From positions 186,001 to 250,000 of the forward strand of contig JAEOAD010000032.1 in the NCBI GenBank assembly GCA_036365145.1: DNA of 64,000 nucleotides. Reading direction: 5' to 3'. Numbering within the stretch: position 1 is the stretch's first letter; each line of letters starts with the position of its first letter. The notes beneath the pieces were generated by a model. It was not told the DNA's origin and searched no databases. It saw only the letters and a program-made list of their open reading frames with translations. Origin of the DNA: Orientallactaga sibirica. Its lineage: Eukaryota; Chordata; Mammalia; Rodentia; Dipodidae. This document shows positions 34,056-44,459 of this stretch, piece after piece. A program made the translations under genes and the position numbers.

Positions 34056-34333
34056 CCAGCGGCCTCTCAGCTGCTGTGAATGAATTCCAGACAAGGGCAC
34101 CCCTTTGTGGGCAAGCACAGCATTGCATGCTTGTATCGCTTTTTACGTTTGGCTAAACGTTGGACCTGGAGATCGAACAGGTGTTCTTAGGCTGGCACCC
34201 CTTTGTGGGCAAGCACAGCATTGCATGCTTGTATCGCTTTTTACGTTTGGCTAAACATTGGACCTGGAGATCGAACAGGTGTTCTTAGGCTTAGCAGGCA
34301 GGCACCTTAACTGCTAAGCCATCTCTCTAGCCC
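33971..34333 (-). mobile_element. tRNA SINE (long-body) with 98-bp internal duplication
   Basis: Antisense long-body copy with a 17-bp target duplication TCATATATCCTTTTAAA (33954-33970 and 34334-34350). Inside it, 34096-34193 is repeated directly as 34194-34291; I see one difference (AAACGTTGG versus AAACATTGG). Confidence 0.92.
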
Positions 34334-34367
34334 TCATATATCCTTTTAAAAACAGGAACTGTGGAGG

Positions 34368-34593
34368 CTGGAGAGATGGCAGTTGTTAAAGGTACTTACT
34401 TGCAAAGCCTGATGGTCTGAGTTAGATTCCTTAGTACCCACATAAAGCCAGATGCACAAGGTGGTGTATGCATAGTCTGTAGTGGCAAGAGTCCCTGGCA
34501 TACCTGCTCTCTTTTTCTCTTTCTCACTTTTCATCTCCATCTCTCTCTTTCTCTCTCTCTATCCCCTTGCAAATAAATAAATGAATAAATAAA
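34368..34593 (+). mobile_element. tRNA SINE
   Basis: Head GGAGGCTGGAGAGATGGCAG to ATAAATAAATGAATAAATAA. GGAACTGTG flanks on both sides suggest a short target duplication. Confidence 0.88.
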
Positions 34594-34604
34594 ATTGGAA
34601 CTGT

Positions 34605-34705
34605 GACTTTCAAGATTTTAGTTTCCAAGACTTAAACTTTCAGGATTTTTAACCTTTCAGGATTTTAGACACCAGGATTTTTGGTCTTTTGAGATTTCAT
34701 TATTC
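34605..34705. repeat. Diverged AGGATTTT direct repeats
   Basis: The words AAGATTTTAG, AGGATTTTTA, AGGATTTTAG, AGGATTTTTG and GAGATTTCAT recur at 15-30-bp spacing. A similar weak cluster lies near 38150-38200. Confidence 0.4.
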
Positions 34706-34756
34706 TGGATGTGACATCTCCTTTTGTATTGTCTTTAGGGTTTGTGGCTGGTCCCT

Positions 34757-35115
34757 GTGTTATTAGCCTTCTGTTGCTAAGACAAAATGCCTAAAATGAT
34801 CAACTTAAAGGAGTAAAGACTTATTTTGGCTCACAGTTTCAGAGGTTTCAGTCTCTGGTAGCTTGGCCTGGTTTCTTTAAACACTGGGGTGAGACAGAAC
34901 TTTATGACAGAAGCAGGAAGCAGAAGAAATCTGCTTGGTCCCTGTCACCAGGAAGCAGAGAGAACATGCTGGCTATTATAACAAAGCTCCTAACCCTAAA
35001 TCCAGGATGTAACAAATCCATATGTGAGGTTAGACCCTCCATGATTGAATTATCTTGCAAAGACCCCACCTCTCAATCTTAGCTTCTTGGTACAAGCAAC
35101 CCTCTTTTTGGATAC
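34757..35115 (-). mobile_element. MaLR/DNA-transposon-like relic
   Basis: CTTCTGTTGCTAAGACAAAA, GACTTATTTTGGCTCACAGT and CCCACCTCTCAATCTTAGC match a common rodent interspersed pattern in antisense. Class not resolved. Confidence 0.4.
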
Positions 35116-35127
35116 ATAGACTGATTC

Positions 35128-35222
35128 ACTTTTTGTGTCTGGCTAAATGTGGGACCTGGAGAATGGGTATTCTTAGGCTTCGCAGGCAGGCGCCTTAACT
35201 GCTAAGCCATCTCTCCAGCCCT
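35128..35222 (-). mobile_element. tRNA SINE head fragment (long-body)
   Basis: Antisense head half only: GTCTGGCTAAATGTGGGACC to TAAGCCATCTCTCCAGCCC. Confidence 0.85.
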
Positions 35223-35235
35223 ATTTCCAGTTTTC

Positions 35236-35384
35236 TTTTAAAAATATTTTATTATTTATTTGAGAGAGAGAGAGGGAATGGGCATGCTAGGGCCTCTAGC
35301 CACTGCAAATGAACTCCAGATGCTTGTGCCCCCTTGTGCATGTAACTTACATGGGTTCTGGGGAATTGAACTTGGATCCTTAGG
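35236..35384 (-). mobile_element. tRNA SINE interrupted by an LTR
   Basis: Antisense tail and body up to GGATCCTTAGG, where the MaLR LTR at 35385 cuts in. The expected head is not restored cleanly on the other side. Confidence 0.8.
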
Positions 35385-35632
35385 TGTGGTGGTTTGATTC
35401 AGGTGTCCCCCATAAACTTCAAGTGTTCTGAATGCTAGGTTCCCAGCTGATGGCAACTTGGGAATTAACACCTCCTGGAGGCAGAGTATTGTTGGGGTGG
35501 GCTTATGGGTATTATAGCCAGCCCTACCAGTTTTTAGCACACTCTCCTGTTGCTTTTAATGCCAGAGAGTGATGTCCACCCTCTGTGCCATCGTTTTTTT
35601 TCAAGGAGGAAGAGGTGATTTCTGCCAGCAAG
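35385..35632 (+). mobile_element. MaLR LTR, internally deleted
   Basis: Starts TGTGGTGGTTTGATTCAGGT, matching the 3737 LTR. After GTGCCATCG the polyadenylation part is replaced by TTTTCAAGGAGGAAGAG and it resumes at GTGATTTCTGCCAGCA. Confidence 0.8.
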
Positions 35633-35667
35633 AGAGAGAGAGAGAGATCCCTCTAGCCCTATTTCTA

Positions 35668-35876
35668 GTTTTTTAATGCCTTTATGTATTTTCAAGGAGG
35701 AAGAGAGGGAGAGAGAGAGCGAGAGAATGGGTGCACCAGGGCTTTCAGCTACCAGAAACAAACTCCAGAAGCATGTACCACTTAGTGCATCTGCTTTATG
35801 TAGGTACTAGGGAATCAAACCCAGGTCATTAGGCTTTGCAGGCAAGTGCCTTAGCTATTGAGCAATCTCTTCAGCC
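35668..35876 (-). mobile_element. tRNA SINE
   Basis: Antisense; GA-rich tail, AACTCCAGAAGCATGTACC body, diverged head (GAGCAATCTCTTCAGCCC). Confidence 0.85.
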
Positions 35877-36344
35877 CTACTTCTAGGTTTTTTGTTTGTT
35901 TGTTTGTTTGAGAAACCTCCATACTGATTTCCTCAGTTGCTGGACTAGTTTATATTCCTACCAACATTGTATAAGGGTTCTCTTGTCCAGATCCTCACCG
36001 TTTGTTGTTGTTTCACAATGCCTGTCATTCTGGGGTGAGATGGAATCTCAGTGTAGTATTAATTTGTATTTCTCAAATGAATAGTGAGGTTGAGCATTTT
36101 TTTCATGCTTATTGGCCATTTTTATTTCCTAATTTGTGAACTATCTGTTCATTTAAATAGTCTATTTACTGATTGGGTTGTATAATTTCTTGTTTTTTCA
36201 TTCCTTGTATATTCTAGATATTAAGCAGCTGCCAGATGTATAACTAGCAAAGATTTTCTCTCCCATTCTGTATGCTGTCTCTTCACTCAACTATTTTCTT
36301 TGCTGTTCAGAAGCTTGTTACTTTCATGAGGTCCCAAATACTCA

Positions 36345-36524
36345 TTGTTTGTTTGTTTGTTTGTTTCTTTTTTTTTGTTTGTTTTTTTGAGGTAAGGTCT
36401 TACCCTAGCTCAGGCTGACCTGGAATTCACTATGTAGTCTCAGGGTGACCTTGAACTCATGGTGATCCTCCTACCTCTGCCTCCCAAGTGCTGGGATTAA
36501 AGGCATGTGCCACCATGCCTGGAT
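36345..36524 (-). mobile_element. B1-type SINE nested in LINE-1
   Basis: (GTTT)n/T tail, then near-consensus antisense B1 to GTGCCACCATGCCTGG. Confidence 0.9.
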
Positions 36525-36949
36525 TTGTTAAATGTTTCCAAGTTTGGGGTCTTACATTAAGGTCTTTGATCTACCTGAAGTTGAATTATTTATCTGGTAA
36601 AAGATCAGGATCTAGTTTCATTCTTGTATGTGTGGATATACCGTTTGCTTAACACCATTTGTTAAAGAGGCTGTCTTCACTCAAATGTGTATTTTGGGCA
36701 TCTTTACCAAATATCACATGGCTGTAGCTCCATGGGCTTATCTCTGGGTGTTCTATTCCACTGTTTTACTTATACACTTTTGGTACAGTACCATGCTGTT
36801 TTTGTGACTATGGCTCTATTGTATAACATTTAATAAGGTATGGTGATACCCGGAATTTTTTTTTGTCCAAGATTGCTTTGTCTTGTACTTCTAAATTAAT
36901 TTTAAGATCCCCCCCCCATTTCTGTGAGGAATGGCATTGGACATTTTTA

Positions 36950-37157
36950 AAAATTTATTGAGAGAGAGAGAAGGAGGGGGAGGGGAATGGGTGTTCCAGG
37001 GCCTTCAGCCACTGTGAATGAACTCCAGACATATATGCCCCATTATGGCACATGAGTGACACTGTGTACTTGTGTCACTGTGTCTGGCTATGTGGGACCA
37101 GGAGGTTCTTAGCCTTTGCAGACAAGTGCTTTAACTGCTAAGCCATCTCTCCCGCCT
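36950..37157 (-). mobile_element. tRNA SINE nested in LINE-1
   Basis: Antisense copy. Flanking LINE-1 words GGCATTGGACATTTTT and GGCATTGAACATTTTT form a target duplication with one mismatch. Confidence 0.9.
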
Positions 37158-37262
37158 GGCATTGAACATTTTTGATGGGAATTGACCTGAATCTATAGAT
37201 TGCTTTTGGTAAGAGCTATTTTCACAATGTTAATTATTCTAATCCATGAGTCATGGGAGGTG

Positions 37263-38680
37263 GTTCCTTTGCAAGGTTGGGTTTTGGACTCTGGGTGGCC
37301 CCTTAAGTGGTTAATTTGTGAATTCATTTTGATTACACCTCTGGGCAGTCATTCAAGAGACCTGTTTGAAAGGCTGGCCCCACCCCTGTGGAACTCCTTG
37401 CTAATATGTATTACAGCTGCTGTTCCTTTGCATACTGGTCCTGCCACTGTGGGATTCTTCTTCACATCCTGGAGCCTGAGTTCTACTGCAAACTCTGGCT
37501 CTGACCTGGTTCCCACCTTGCTGAACACTGCATGGTTCCTTGCAGATTAGAGGTGCTCTGCTGGCCAGGTTTCACTGTACAGTTCTGTGACACTGTCTCT
37601 GGCTTCACACAACTATGATTCACACAAGGAATGGAGCTGATAAGCTGCTGACACATCAGGGTCCTTTAAAAATAGCATCCTGTGGCTGTCCCAGGCAAGT
37701 GCTGAGTGTGAGAACAGAGGGGTTTCCCTGTCTCTCCTTCCTTATGTACCTTTTATTTGGCTCCACCCTCTTTTTCTGCTCTTTGAAATATTTGTGACTG
37801 AAAATGCAGTGCAGGTTTTGTTCTGAGTTGAGTCTCTTTACCTTAAGCTGTGGCTTTTGCTGTCAGTCTTCCCTCTCACCAGGAGGTGATCCATCAAGAT
37901 GGATTCTGGATTTCCTTTCTGGCTTTGTAAGGTTTCCTATTTTTCTTAGCTATTAAAATTCGAGCTATCTGGGCACCACCCATGTTTTCTGATAGCTGTT
38001 ATGTTATCCATCTTTTCCCAGTGGGTTCCCTAGAGATTCAAGCAGACTGTGCTTGCATGTTGGGTACCATCTTCTGAGCCTCAACAAATGCTTTTCAAGG
38101 AATTCTAAAGTGACTTTTCCTAGAACTATGTTTACAGGCTTTATCTTTCAGAGTTTCAGACTCTAGGGATTTTAATCTTTGGTATTAAAGATTCTAGAGC
38201 ATGTTGTCAGGATTGCTCTTTCAGGTTTGGCCAAACCCTCAGTGGACTACTAGGAATGTGATTAACTTAGAAAACCCACAGCTGCACTGTACAACTTGTT
38301 ACCCAGTGCATACAGCGCTCTAATTTATGGTCTAGGAAAGTAAGAGGTAGAAGAGAAAAAGTCGCTTTGACATTGAGCCATGAAAGTGCTTCTCATTGGC
38401 TCTCAACTACACATTTCCGAGGAGATTCCTGACTGGAATGAGAAACTGTGCTTGGAAAAATGAAACAGAAGAGAGGGCAAGGTCTCCACTGGGATGGAGG
38501 ACCAGATGACACGTGGCTTGAAAGCTCCCAGACTCACTGACATTCCCTGCTGGAGCTGAGTGGAGCAAATAACTCCACATACCACATGTAAGTCCGGTGT
38601 TCTCGGAGAATTCACAAGTGCGTTTTCTTTCCATCTTCCCCTTGCTCTTTCTTTCTCTCTGCTCCATCTTTCTTTCTTTC
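37263..38680. other. Unclassified
   Basis: 1.4 kb directly after the LINE-1 fragment. No recognisable exon or repeat family. A 116-codon ORF (37200-37550) overlaps the LINE-1 end and has no recognisable domain. Confidence 0.4.
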
Positions 38681-38945
38681 TGTTGGGGTCCCCAAGGCCA
38701 GCTCAGGAGGGAATTGGGGTGAGCAGCGCTGGAGTCAGACTCCGAGAGTTGGGTGAAAGTGGAGCGAGAACCCACAAACTCGTTTATTCAGGAAGTTCCA
38801 TCTCCCCTTTTGGTGACCAATGACAGCTTGTCTCTGGACAGGACATCTTTCTTTCGCGAGCATGGGGCTAACTGTTGTCACATCTTTTTTACAGAAGCCA
38901 CTTCCCTTTTGTCTGGCTAGGACCAGGCCTGTATTGTGCCATACA
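38681..38945 (-). mobile_element. Probable solo ERV (ERVK-type) LTR
   Basis: On the minus strand: a start near TGTATGGCAC, a GAATAAACGAG polyadenylation signal (complement at about 38780), a GC-rich R/U5 and an end GGGGACCCCAACA. TG...CA termini with 6-bp flanks TCTTTC and TCTCTC (one mismatch). No internal viral genes. The LTR call is inference from structure. Confidence 0.5.
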
Positions 38946-39039
38946 TCTCTCCCCTTTTGTATCTGGCATCTACACTCCTTGTCTTAAAGCTTTTTATTTT
39001 TCTTATTTATTTTCATTAATTCATTATTTATTTATTTAG

Positions 39040-39141
39040 ATAAGGCTTTCCAATGTAACCCTGGCTGGTCTCAAACTCATCATCCTCCTGCCTCAGCTCT
39101 CATAAGTGCTAGGATTACAGGCATATGTCACCATGCCTGGA
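39040..39141 (-). mobile_element. B1-like SINE, diverged
   Basis: Antisense: AAGGCTTTCCAATGTAACCC, AGTGCTAGGATTACAGGC. Confidence 0.65.
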
Positions 39142-39477
39142 TCCTCTCTGAAAGCTCTTTATGTAAATATAACCTACACTCTTAAGGAACTAAGATGTTA
39201 GGCTGAAGAGATTTCTTCCCATGTTTTGGTGTTTGAAGCTCCTACCTCCAACTCTTTCATAATCTATTCCTTTACTCTATTCTGAGAGTCTATGTTACAC
39301 AAAGCTCCCTCTAGTGTCTACAGTGGCATTTAAAACTGATTCATATTTTCTCAGTGCATGCTAACTAGATCCATGTTTTTGAATATTTGGCACTGAGCAG
39401 ACCTCAGCACAAATATAAACTGGGAAAGGATCACCTGTGTGGAGATGGGAATAGGCACTAAAAAGTTCACCACACTG
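39142..39477. other. No recognised feature
   Basis: Unclassified. Confidence 0.45.
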
Positions 39478-39645
39478 GGCTGTGGAGGTGGTTCAGTGGT
39501 TAAAGGCACTTGTTTGTAAAACTTGACAGCCTGGGTTTGATTCCCCAGCTGCTTATGTAAAGCCAGATGGGAATTTGTTTTCAGTAGCAAGAGACCCTAG
39601 CACCTCCCTAACGCACACATATACAAAAATAAAACATAAAACCAC
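39478..39645 (+). mobile_element. tRNA SINE, shortened
   Basis: Head GGGCTGTGGAGGTGGTTCAG, then GATTCCCCAGCTGCTTATG. The CT tail is lost. Confidence 0.8.
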
Positions 39646-41415
39646 TACACATGGTGCTGCTTTTGTAGATGTACCAAGGTTTGAAGTGTTTTACTGAGAA
39701 GAGATTAGTTATTCTAACTGAGAGAGGGTTTCACCAACATGGCTATTGTGCTAGAACTTCAAGAATGGCAGGAGCTGTAAACGGTTGGGGAAGGTTTCTG
39801 GGAGGGAGGGAGAGGTGGTATGAGAGAGAGGGGAAAGGGTTCTGAAAGGGAAGAGGAGCAGGGCTGGGAAGGAAAAGGGCAGCATGGAGCTATCATCTGG
39901 CCAGAAAACAAAAACAAACAAAAAAACCAAACCAATATTCAACAAGGCAGAAGAACAAAAATAAAAATAAAACTCCTTAGGAACATGGAACAGTTCCTTG
40001 TGTGAAAAGTATATATGCACCAGGGAGTGTGGCCCTGGGTCAAATGCAGTGTTATTCTCTTGGGGGCATGCTGGGAAGGCAGGCTCCATCCATCCAGGAC
40101 TCACTTTATCAGAACCTGCACTTTAACAATATACCTGAGTGATCTATGTGCACTTTAAAGTTCAAGAATCACAGTAGTACATGGCTTTAAGCAGATTAAT
40201 GGTGTGAGTAATTATGTTTAGGACTAGTGCTCTGGCCATAACATTGAGGACAGGCTAGAGGAAGTAGCAGTAGGATATGGAAAATTCCTGAAGAAGCCAC
40301 TGGAATGGGCCTATTTCAAGAGACCACAGCCATGCTCTATCAATTGTGAAGGGGTATGATGTTCCAAGAGCAAGAAAGTTTTTAGTCCAAATGCAAGAAG
40401 TACCATAGCCCAAAGTTGGCTCAAATGCCAATGGGATCATGGTTCAAATGTGAGGAGGTACCCATGCCCAGGGCCAAGCCTTTGGCACCATATAATGCTG
40501 TCATCTAGCAGAGCCTGAACTTAGAATTTTACCAACTGTCTCCATTTGCCTTTTGGTTTACTAATAGTATTCATTTCCTTGAGTTGTACAAGGATCCAAT
40601 GAAGCCGTCTTATAAAGATCCTCATTCACAAAATGCCCTCTCCACCCTCCAGAATAAGTGCTTCATGAATGGAAACTTCTTGTGGTTACTCTCAGAACTA
40701 ACGAGGATGTGGTTTTCTTCCAGTAGCTTACACATGACGAGTCTCTTTGGGTTCTTTTAAGTGGTCCTCGGGCAATGGATGAAATGCAGTTATTAAGGGA
40801 ATACACCCTTACAAAATCCACCCTCTGTTGGATTCACAACCCTGCCAATCTAACAGTCAATTCAGTGAATCCAACTCAGCCTGTTCAGTTCAATTCATTA
40901 CAGAAACCTTTCATTGTGTAGAACATCACAAATGGTTCAGAGTTTGATTCAGTTTTCACTATGATATGGCGGGTTGGACCACTGCCACCCCCATTATCTA
41001 GAACAGGAAGTTGATACTGTCAAAGACCTCATCTATCAGTAAGAGATAGAGGTGGGATATGTATGACTTCAAAGCTCTTGGGTGACTCCCTCCTCCTCCC
41101 CACCAATTCTCCTCCATGTTGCAGGAACAATTTATCTTTGCTTCTGGCCTCAGTTCTCCAGGCATTGCAGTGCAGTGCAGTTTGTAATGCTGCGTGATTT
41201 CTTTCAAACAGGCAAGACCGAGAGCCCACTGGCATGGTGAATGTCATTTACAACAGCTGGTATTGTTTGTTTTGTTCACTGTGCCTAGCATAGTGCTAGG
41301 ATAGCTTGGGAGCTCGAATGCACGTTTGTTGAAAGAATATGCACATGTGTGGTGGAGGATACTGTCCTCCTGTGTATTTGGGACATGGGTTCACACTGTA
41401 TGGGGATGATCTGCC
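39646..41415. other. No recognised feature
   Basis: 1.8 kb without repeats that I can name, with a purine-rich run at about 39780-39870. No exon supported. Confidence 0.45.
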
Positions 41416-41435
41416 TTTTTTTTCCCTGCCCATAA

Positions 41436-41441
41436 TTTATT
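41436..41441 (-). promoter_or_regulatory. Polyadenylation signal of the TMED1 retrocopy
   Basis: TTTATT on plus, AATAAA on minus, about 12 bases before the residual A tail. Confidence 0.75.
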
Positions 41442-42745
41442 GACTCCAGTGCCCAGGATGGACAGTATAACTTTGTGGGCGCAGGCTTTGTTGGGGCTGC
41501 CTCTGTCCGGGGTCCTGAGGGGGAAAAGGAGGGGTGGATGGTTGGGTCCAATAAGCCCCCCTTCTTGAGTTCTGTTAGCAGCGTCCCCTCGCCCCCAGCT
41601 AGCTAGCCTCTCTACTAGGTTGAGGGGCCAGGACTCCTTCCTGTCAAGTAAAGTGACGGCCCTGGAAGCACTCCTGCAGTTGTCTTCTGCCCTGCAGGCT
41701 TTCCCAGGCCTGGAAGAGAAGGAAAAGGAAAAGAGTTTCTGCCGGGGGGCGGTGGGGGAAAATAGGGAGTAGGGTCACTGTTTCTTGATCCATGCTGCAG
41801 GGTGGAAGACTTGAGCTAAGGCACATTACAGAAAGAACCAGAAAGTCCGAGCGCTGCAGTCCCACACCGCAGCACCCACCATGGATATCTTCCAGGGTGT
41901 CAGGCACTGTCACTGAGCTGCCCTTTCCAGGGGTCCCAGGCCTACAGAGAAGCCATTGCCACTCCCAGCCTGGCCCAGGATGGGAGGCAGACACATGGGT
42001 CACTCCTTGAGGCCCTGACTACATAGCCTCCCCTTCTTAAGTCTGGGAGGAACCCTCCTATCACCCACTGCCCTGCGCCTCCATCTCATTACTATGTGGG
42101 CTATGTGGCCAAGGGGCGATTATTCTGGAAGAAGCGCTTGAGCGTGCCCTGCCGGACCCCCATTAGAAGCAGCACAGCCATATTCACTGCGGACCAGAAG
42201 GGGACCCGCTCCAGGTTGCTTTCTTGTAGGTTGCGGTCACGTGCCTCAAAGGCCCGCAATAGGGTCAGCATCTGGATGCTACGCTCCAGCTGGGTCCTCA
42301 GGATCTCGGAGGATTCCTTGATGTCCTCCATTTGAACAGCCAGCATCTCTTCTGACTCCACAGCCTCGGCCCAGCCCTCCACCTCCTCCTCATCTTGTAA
42401 ACTGTCAAAGTTGAGCTCAAAGAACACGAGCTTCTCTGAGATAGTAGAGAAGGAGTTGTCATAGCACAGCCTGTAGTCTCCAGCCTTTGTTGGCTCCACT
42501 GTGTGCGTGTGCATCCCGTCAGCCTTGCGGGATTCACTGACCAACAGCACACCCTGAGGGCCCTCCAGCGTGAAGTCCACGTCCAGCCACGCACCTCCAG
42601 TCACCTGGTACTCGGTCTCAAGACTCGCATTGGCCTGCGCGGACTGGTAGAAGCTCGGCTTCTTCCCTGCGGGTAACAGAGTGTAAACTTGCCTTCCTGG
42701 ATGGGCGGCGGTCCCGTCCCCCTCACCCCCAGCAGTAGTAGCCAC

Positions 42746-42775
42746 AGGGCCAGGGCCAGGGCCAGGGCCAGGGCC
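42746..42775. repeat. (AGGGCC)5 hexanucleotide repeat
   Basis: Five tandem AGGGCC units. On the minus strand they encode the repeated Leu-Ala pairs of the TMED1 signal peptide, and on plus they give five GGG tracts. Confidence 0.95.
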
Positions 42776-42816
42776 ACACCGGCCACCATCCTCCCGGTCA
42801 GCCTCCCCATTTTTCA

Positions 42817-43459
42817 TCTTAGTTTGCAGTTGTGGCTAATTCATGGATTGATTTTTGTGTTTCCAATAGAATTGGTATTTATAAGGCTTTTAACATTGGG
42901 TAAAATTGCCTTCAGAATGAGAGCAATTATATTCGTGGTGATAGTGCTTCTAAAAGGGCCTGTATGCCTGCAGATAAATGTGACCAAGGGCTCTCATCAT
43001 GATTGCTCTTGAGGGGTTCAGAACATGCCACCCAAAAGTGGTCTACTTGTGTATATGGGTAGCTTTGAGCTGAAGGCCACGGAGAATCCACAGATGTACC
43101 TTGCTGGAGTTTCCCTGATCTACCGGGAGCAGAACCTGTGAGAGGTGAGCATGGCTATGGCTCCTTTCCTGGGAGGGTATGAAGAAGATGCAGAGTCAGC
43201 ACCAACGTGAGTTTGCACAAACGTTTTCTCAACAACCCTCATGTTTCACTCCCTTCCCCGTGTACTTACCTTCCCACACCTTTCCACTGCTAGAAATACA
43301 AAACCCCTTCCTTCGTTTGGGCATTGCTCCACAAATAGACTAGCTTTTGTTAAGATGGTATAGAACCCTCTGGATCTGACCATTCCTTTGGAGTTTCCAT
43401 ATGCACACGAGATAACTGTTTTCTTCTTCTGTTTTTGTCAGCTTATCTTTTTTATTTTT
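42817..43459. other. Unclassified
   Basis: A 38-codon ATG-to-stop frame at 43025-43141 is followed by a donor-like GAG/GTGAGC. I do not recognise the peptide, so it is not annotated as a gene. Confidence 0.35.
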
Positions 43460-43642
43460 ATCACTGTGCATGTATGGTATGCATGCATATGTGTGTGCCT
43501 ATCTGCACGTGTGTGGTCATGTGTATGGAGGCCTATGTCAGGCCTCTGGATTGACATGGTTCTGTGGGTGTGGTAGTGTGAACTCCAGTCCTCATGATTA
43601 CACTGTGAGCACTTTATCCACTAATCCCTCTCCTCAGTCCCG
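43460..43642 (-). mobile_element. B3/B4-like SINE, diverged
   Basis: Antisense: TGTATGGAGGCCTATGTCAG, ATTACACTGTGAGCACTTTA, ending CTCCTCAGTCCC. Confidence 0.45.
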
Positions 43643-43821
43643 TTGTCAGTTTAATTTGAGAGCCCCATCCACAAACATAAAATCTAAAAGTGGAGAAAAT
43701 CTTTTAAAATTTCCTTTATTATAATCATTGGAGTTTTGAAACCCAATAAATTAAAATCAGAAAATGCAGAACATACATATGTTTTTTTTGTAACATTTCT
43801 TTTGCTCTGTTCTGTTTTGTT

Positions 43822-43925
43822 TGTGTGTTTGGTTTTTTGAGGTAGAGTCTCACTCTAGCCCAGGCTGACCTGGAATTCACTATGTAGTCTCTGGCTGGCC
43901 TCAAACTCACAGCAACCCTCCTATC
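43822..43925 (-). mobile_element. B1-type SINE, truncated
   Basis: Antisense: GAGGTAGAGTCTCACTCTAG to CAGCAACCCTCCTATCTC. Confidence 0.85.
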
Positions 43926-44026
43926 TCTATAATCTCATTTTGATTTGTATTATTTAAAAATCAAATGTGGCCATTTGTAGTATAATCATATTAAGGATCC
44001 CAATAAATATTATTAAAAAATAAGAG

Positions 44027-44195
44027 CAGGGCGTGGTGGCGCACGCCTTTAATCCCAGCACTCGGGAGGCAGAGGTAGAAGGATCGCTAAGAGTTTGAGG
44101 CCACCCTGAGACTACGTAGTTAATTCCAGGTCAGCCTGGACCAGAGTGAGACCCTACCTCGAAAAACCAAAAAAAAAAAAAAAAAAAAAAAAAAC
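44027..44195 (+). mobile_element. B1-type SINE
   Basis: Near consensus, many CpGs kept: GCAGGGCGTGGTGGCGCACG to CTACCTCGAAAAACC plus a 25+ A tail. Young copy. Confidence 0.93.
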
Positions 44196-44459
44196 CTGCT
44201 TAAAAACAACAACAACAACAAAAAACAAGTTGGGCTTTGTCTTGATGTCCTTTGCCTTCCTGGTTTTTTTTCTTTTTGACACCATCTTGCTGTGGAGCCC
44301 CAGCTAGTCCTGGACTTACGACTTCCCTGGCTCCCACCACCAGACTCTAAGTGTGTACCACTTTGCTTGCTGATTTTCTGATTTGAGACATTCTCTCTCC
44401 TTCCTCTTATCTTGATAACAGAGATTTTTTTTTAATTTAAATGTTTTAGATTTAAATTT

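Larger units (their letters stand above)
35893..37262 (-). mobile_element. LINE-1 ORF2 3' fragment with two nested SINEs
   Basis: Antisense ORF2 sequence: CAATGCCTGTCATTCTGGGG, CCATGGGCTTATCTCTGGGT, ACCATGCTGTTTTTGTGAC, ending CTATAGATTGCTTTTGG and on to about 37262. It is broken by a B1 (36345-36524) and a tRNA SINE (36950-37157). No intact reading frame. Confidence 0.85.
41416..42816 (-). pseudogene. TMED1: TMED1 processed pseudogene
   Basis: Minus strand. TMED1 is a p24-family cargo receptor of the early secretory pathway: signal peptide, GOLD domain, coiled coil, one membrane helix, short cytosolic tail. Here the whole coding region is one intronless block. Recognisable parts in order are a Leu/Ala signal peptide with [20 protein letters not shown], a GOLD region with [53 protein letters not shown], the membrane segment WSAVN and the tail TLKRFFQ. 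A one-base deletion near 42682 splits signal peptide from body. Other lesions are a two-residue His-Thr repeat near 42510, loss of a codon before TLKRFFQ, and Cys to Ser before FYQSA, removing one half of the GOLD disulphide. An AATAAA (complement at 41436-41441) and an 8-A remnant (41416-41423) mark the 3' end. No introns plus a poly-A remnant indicate retroposition; the parental gene has introns. Confidence 0.9.
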
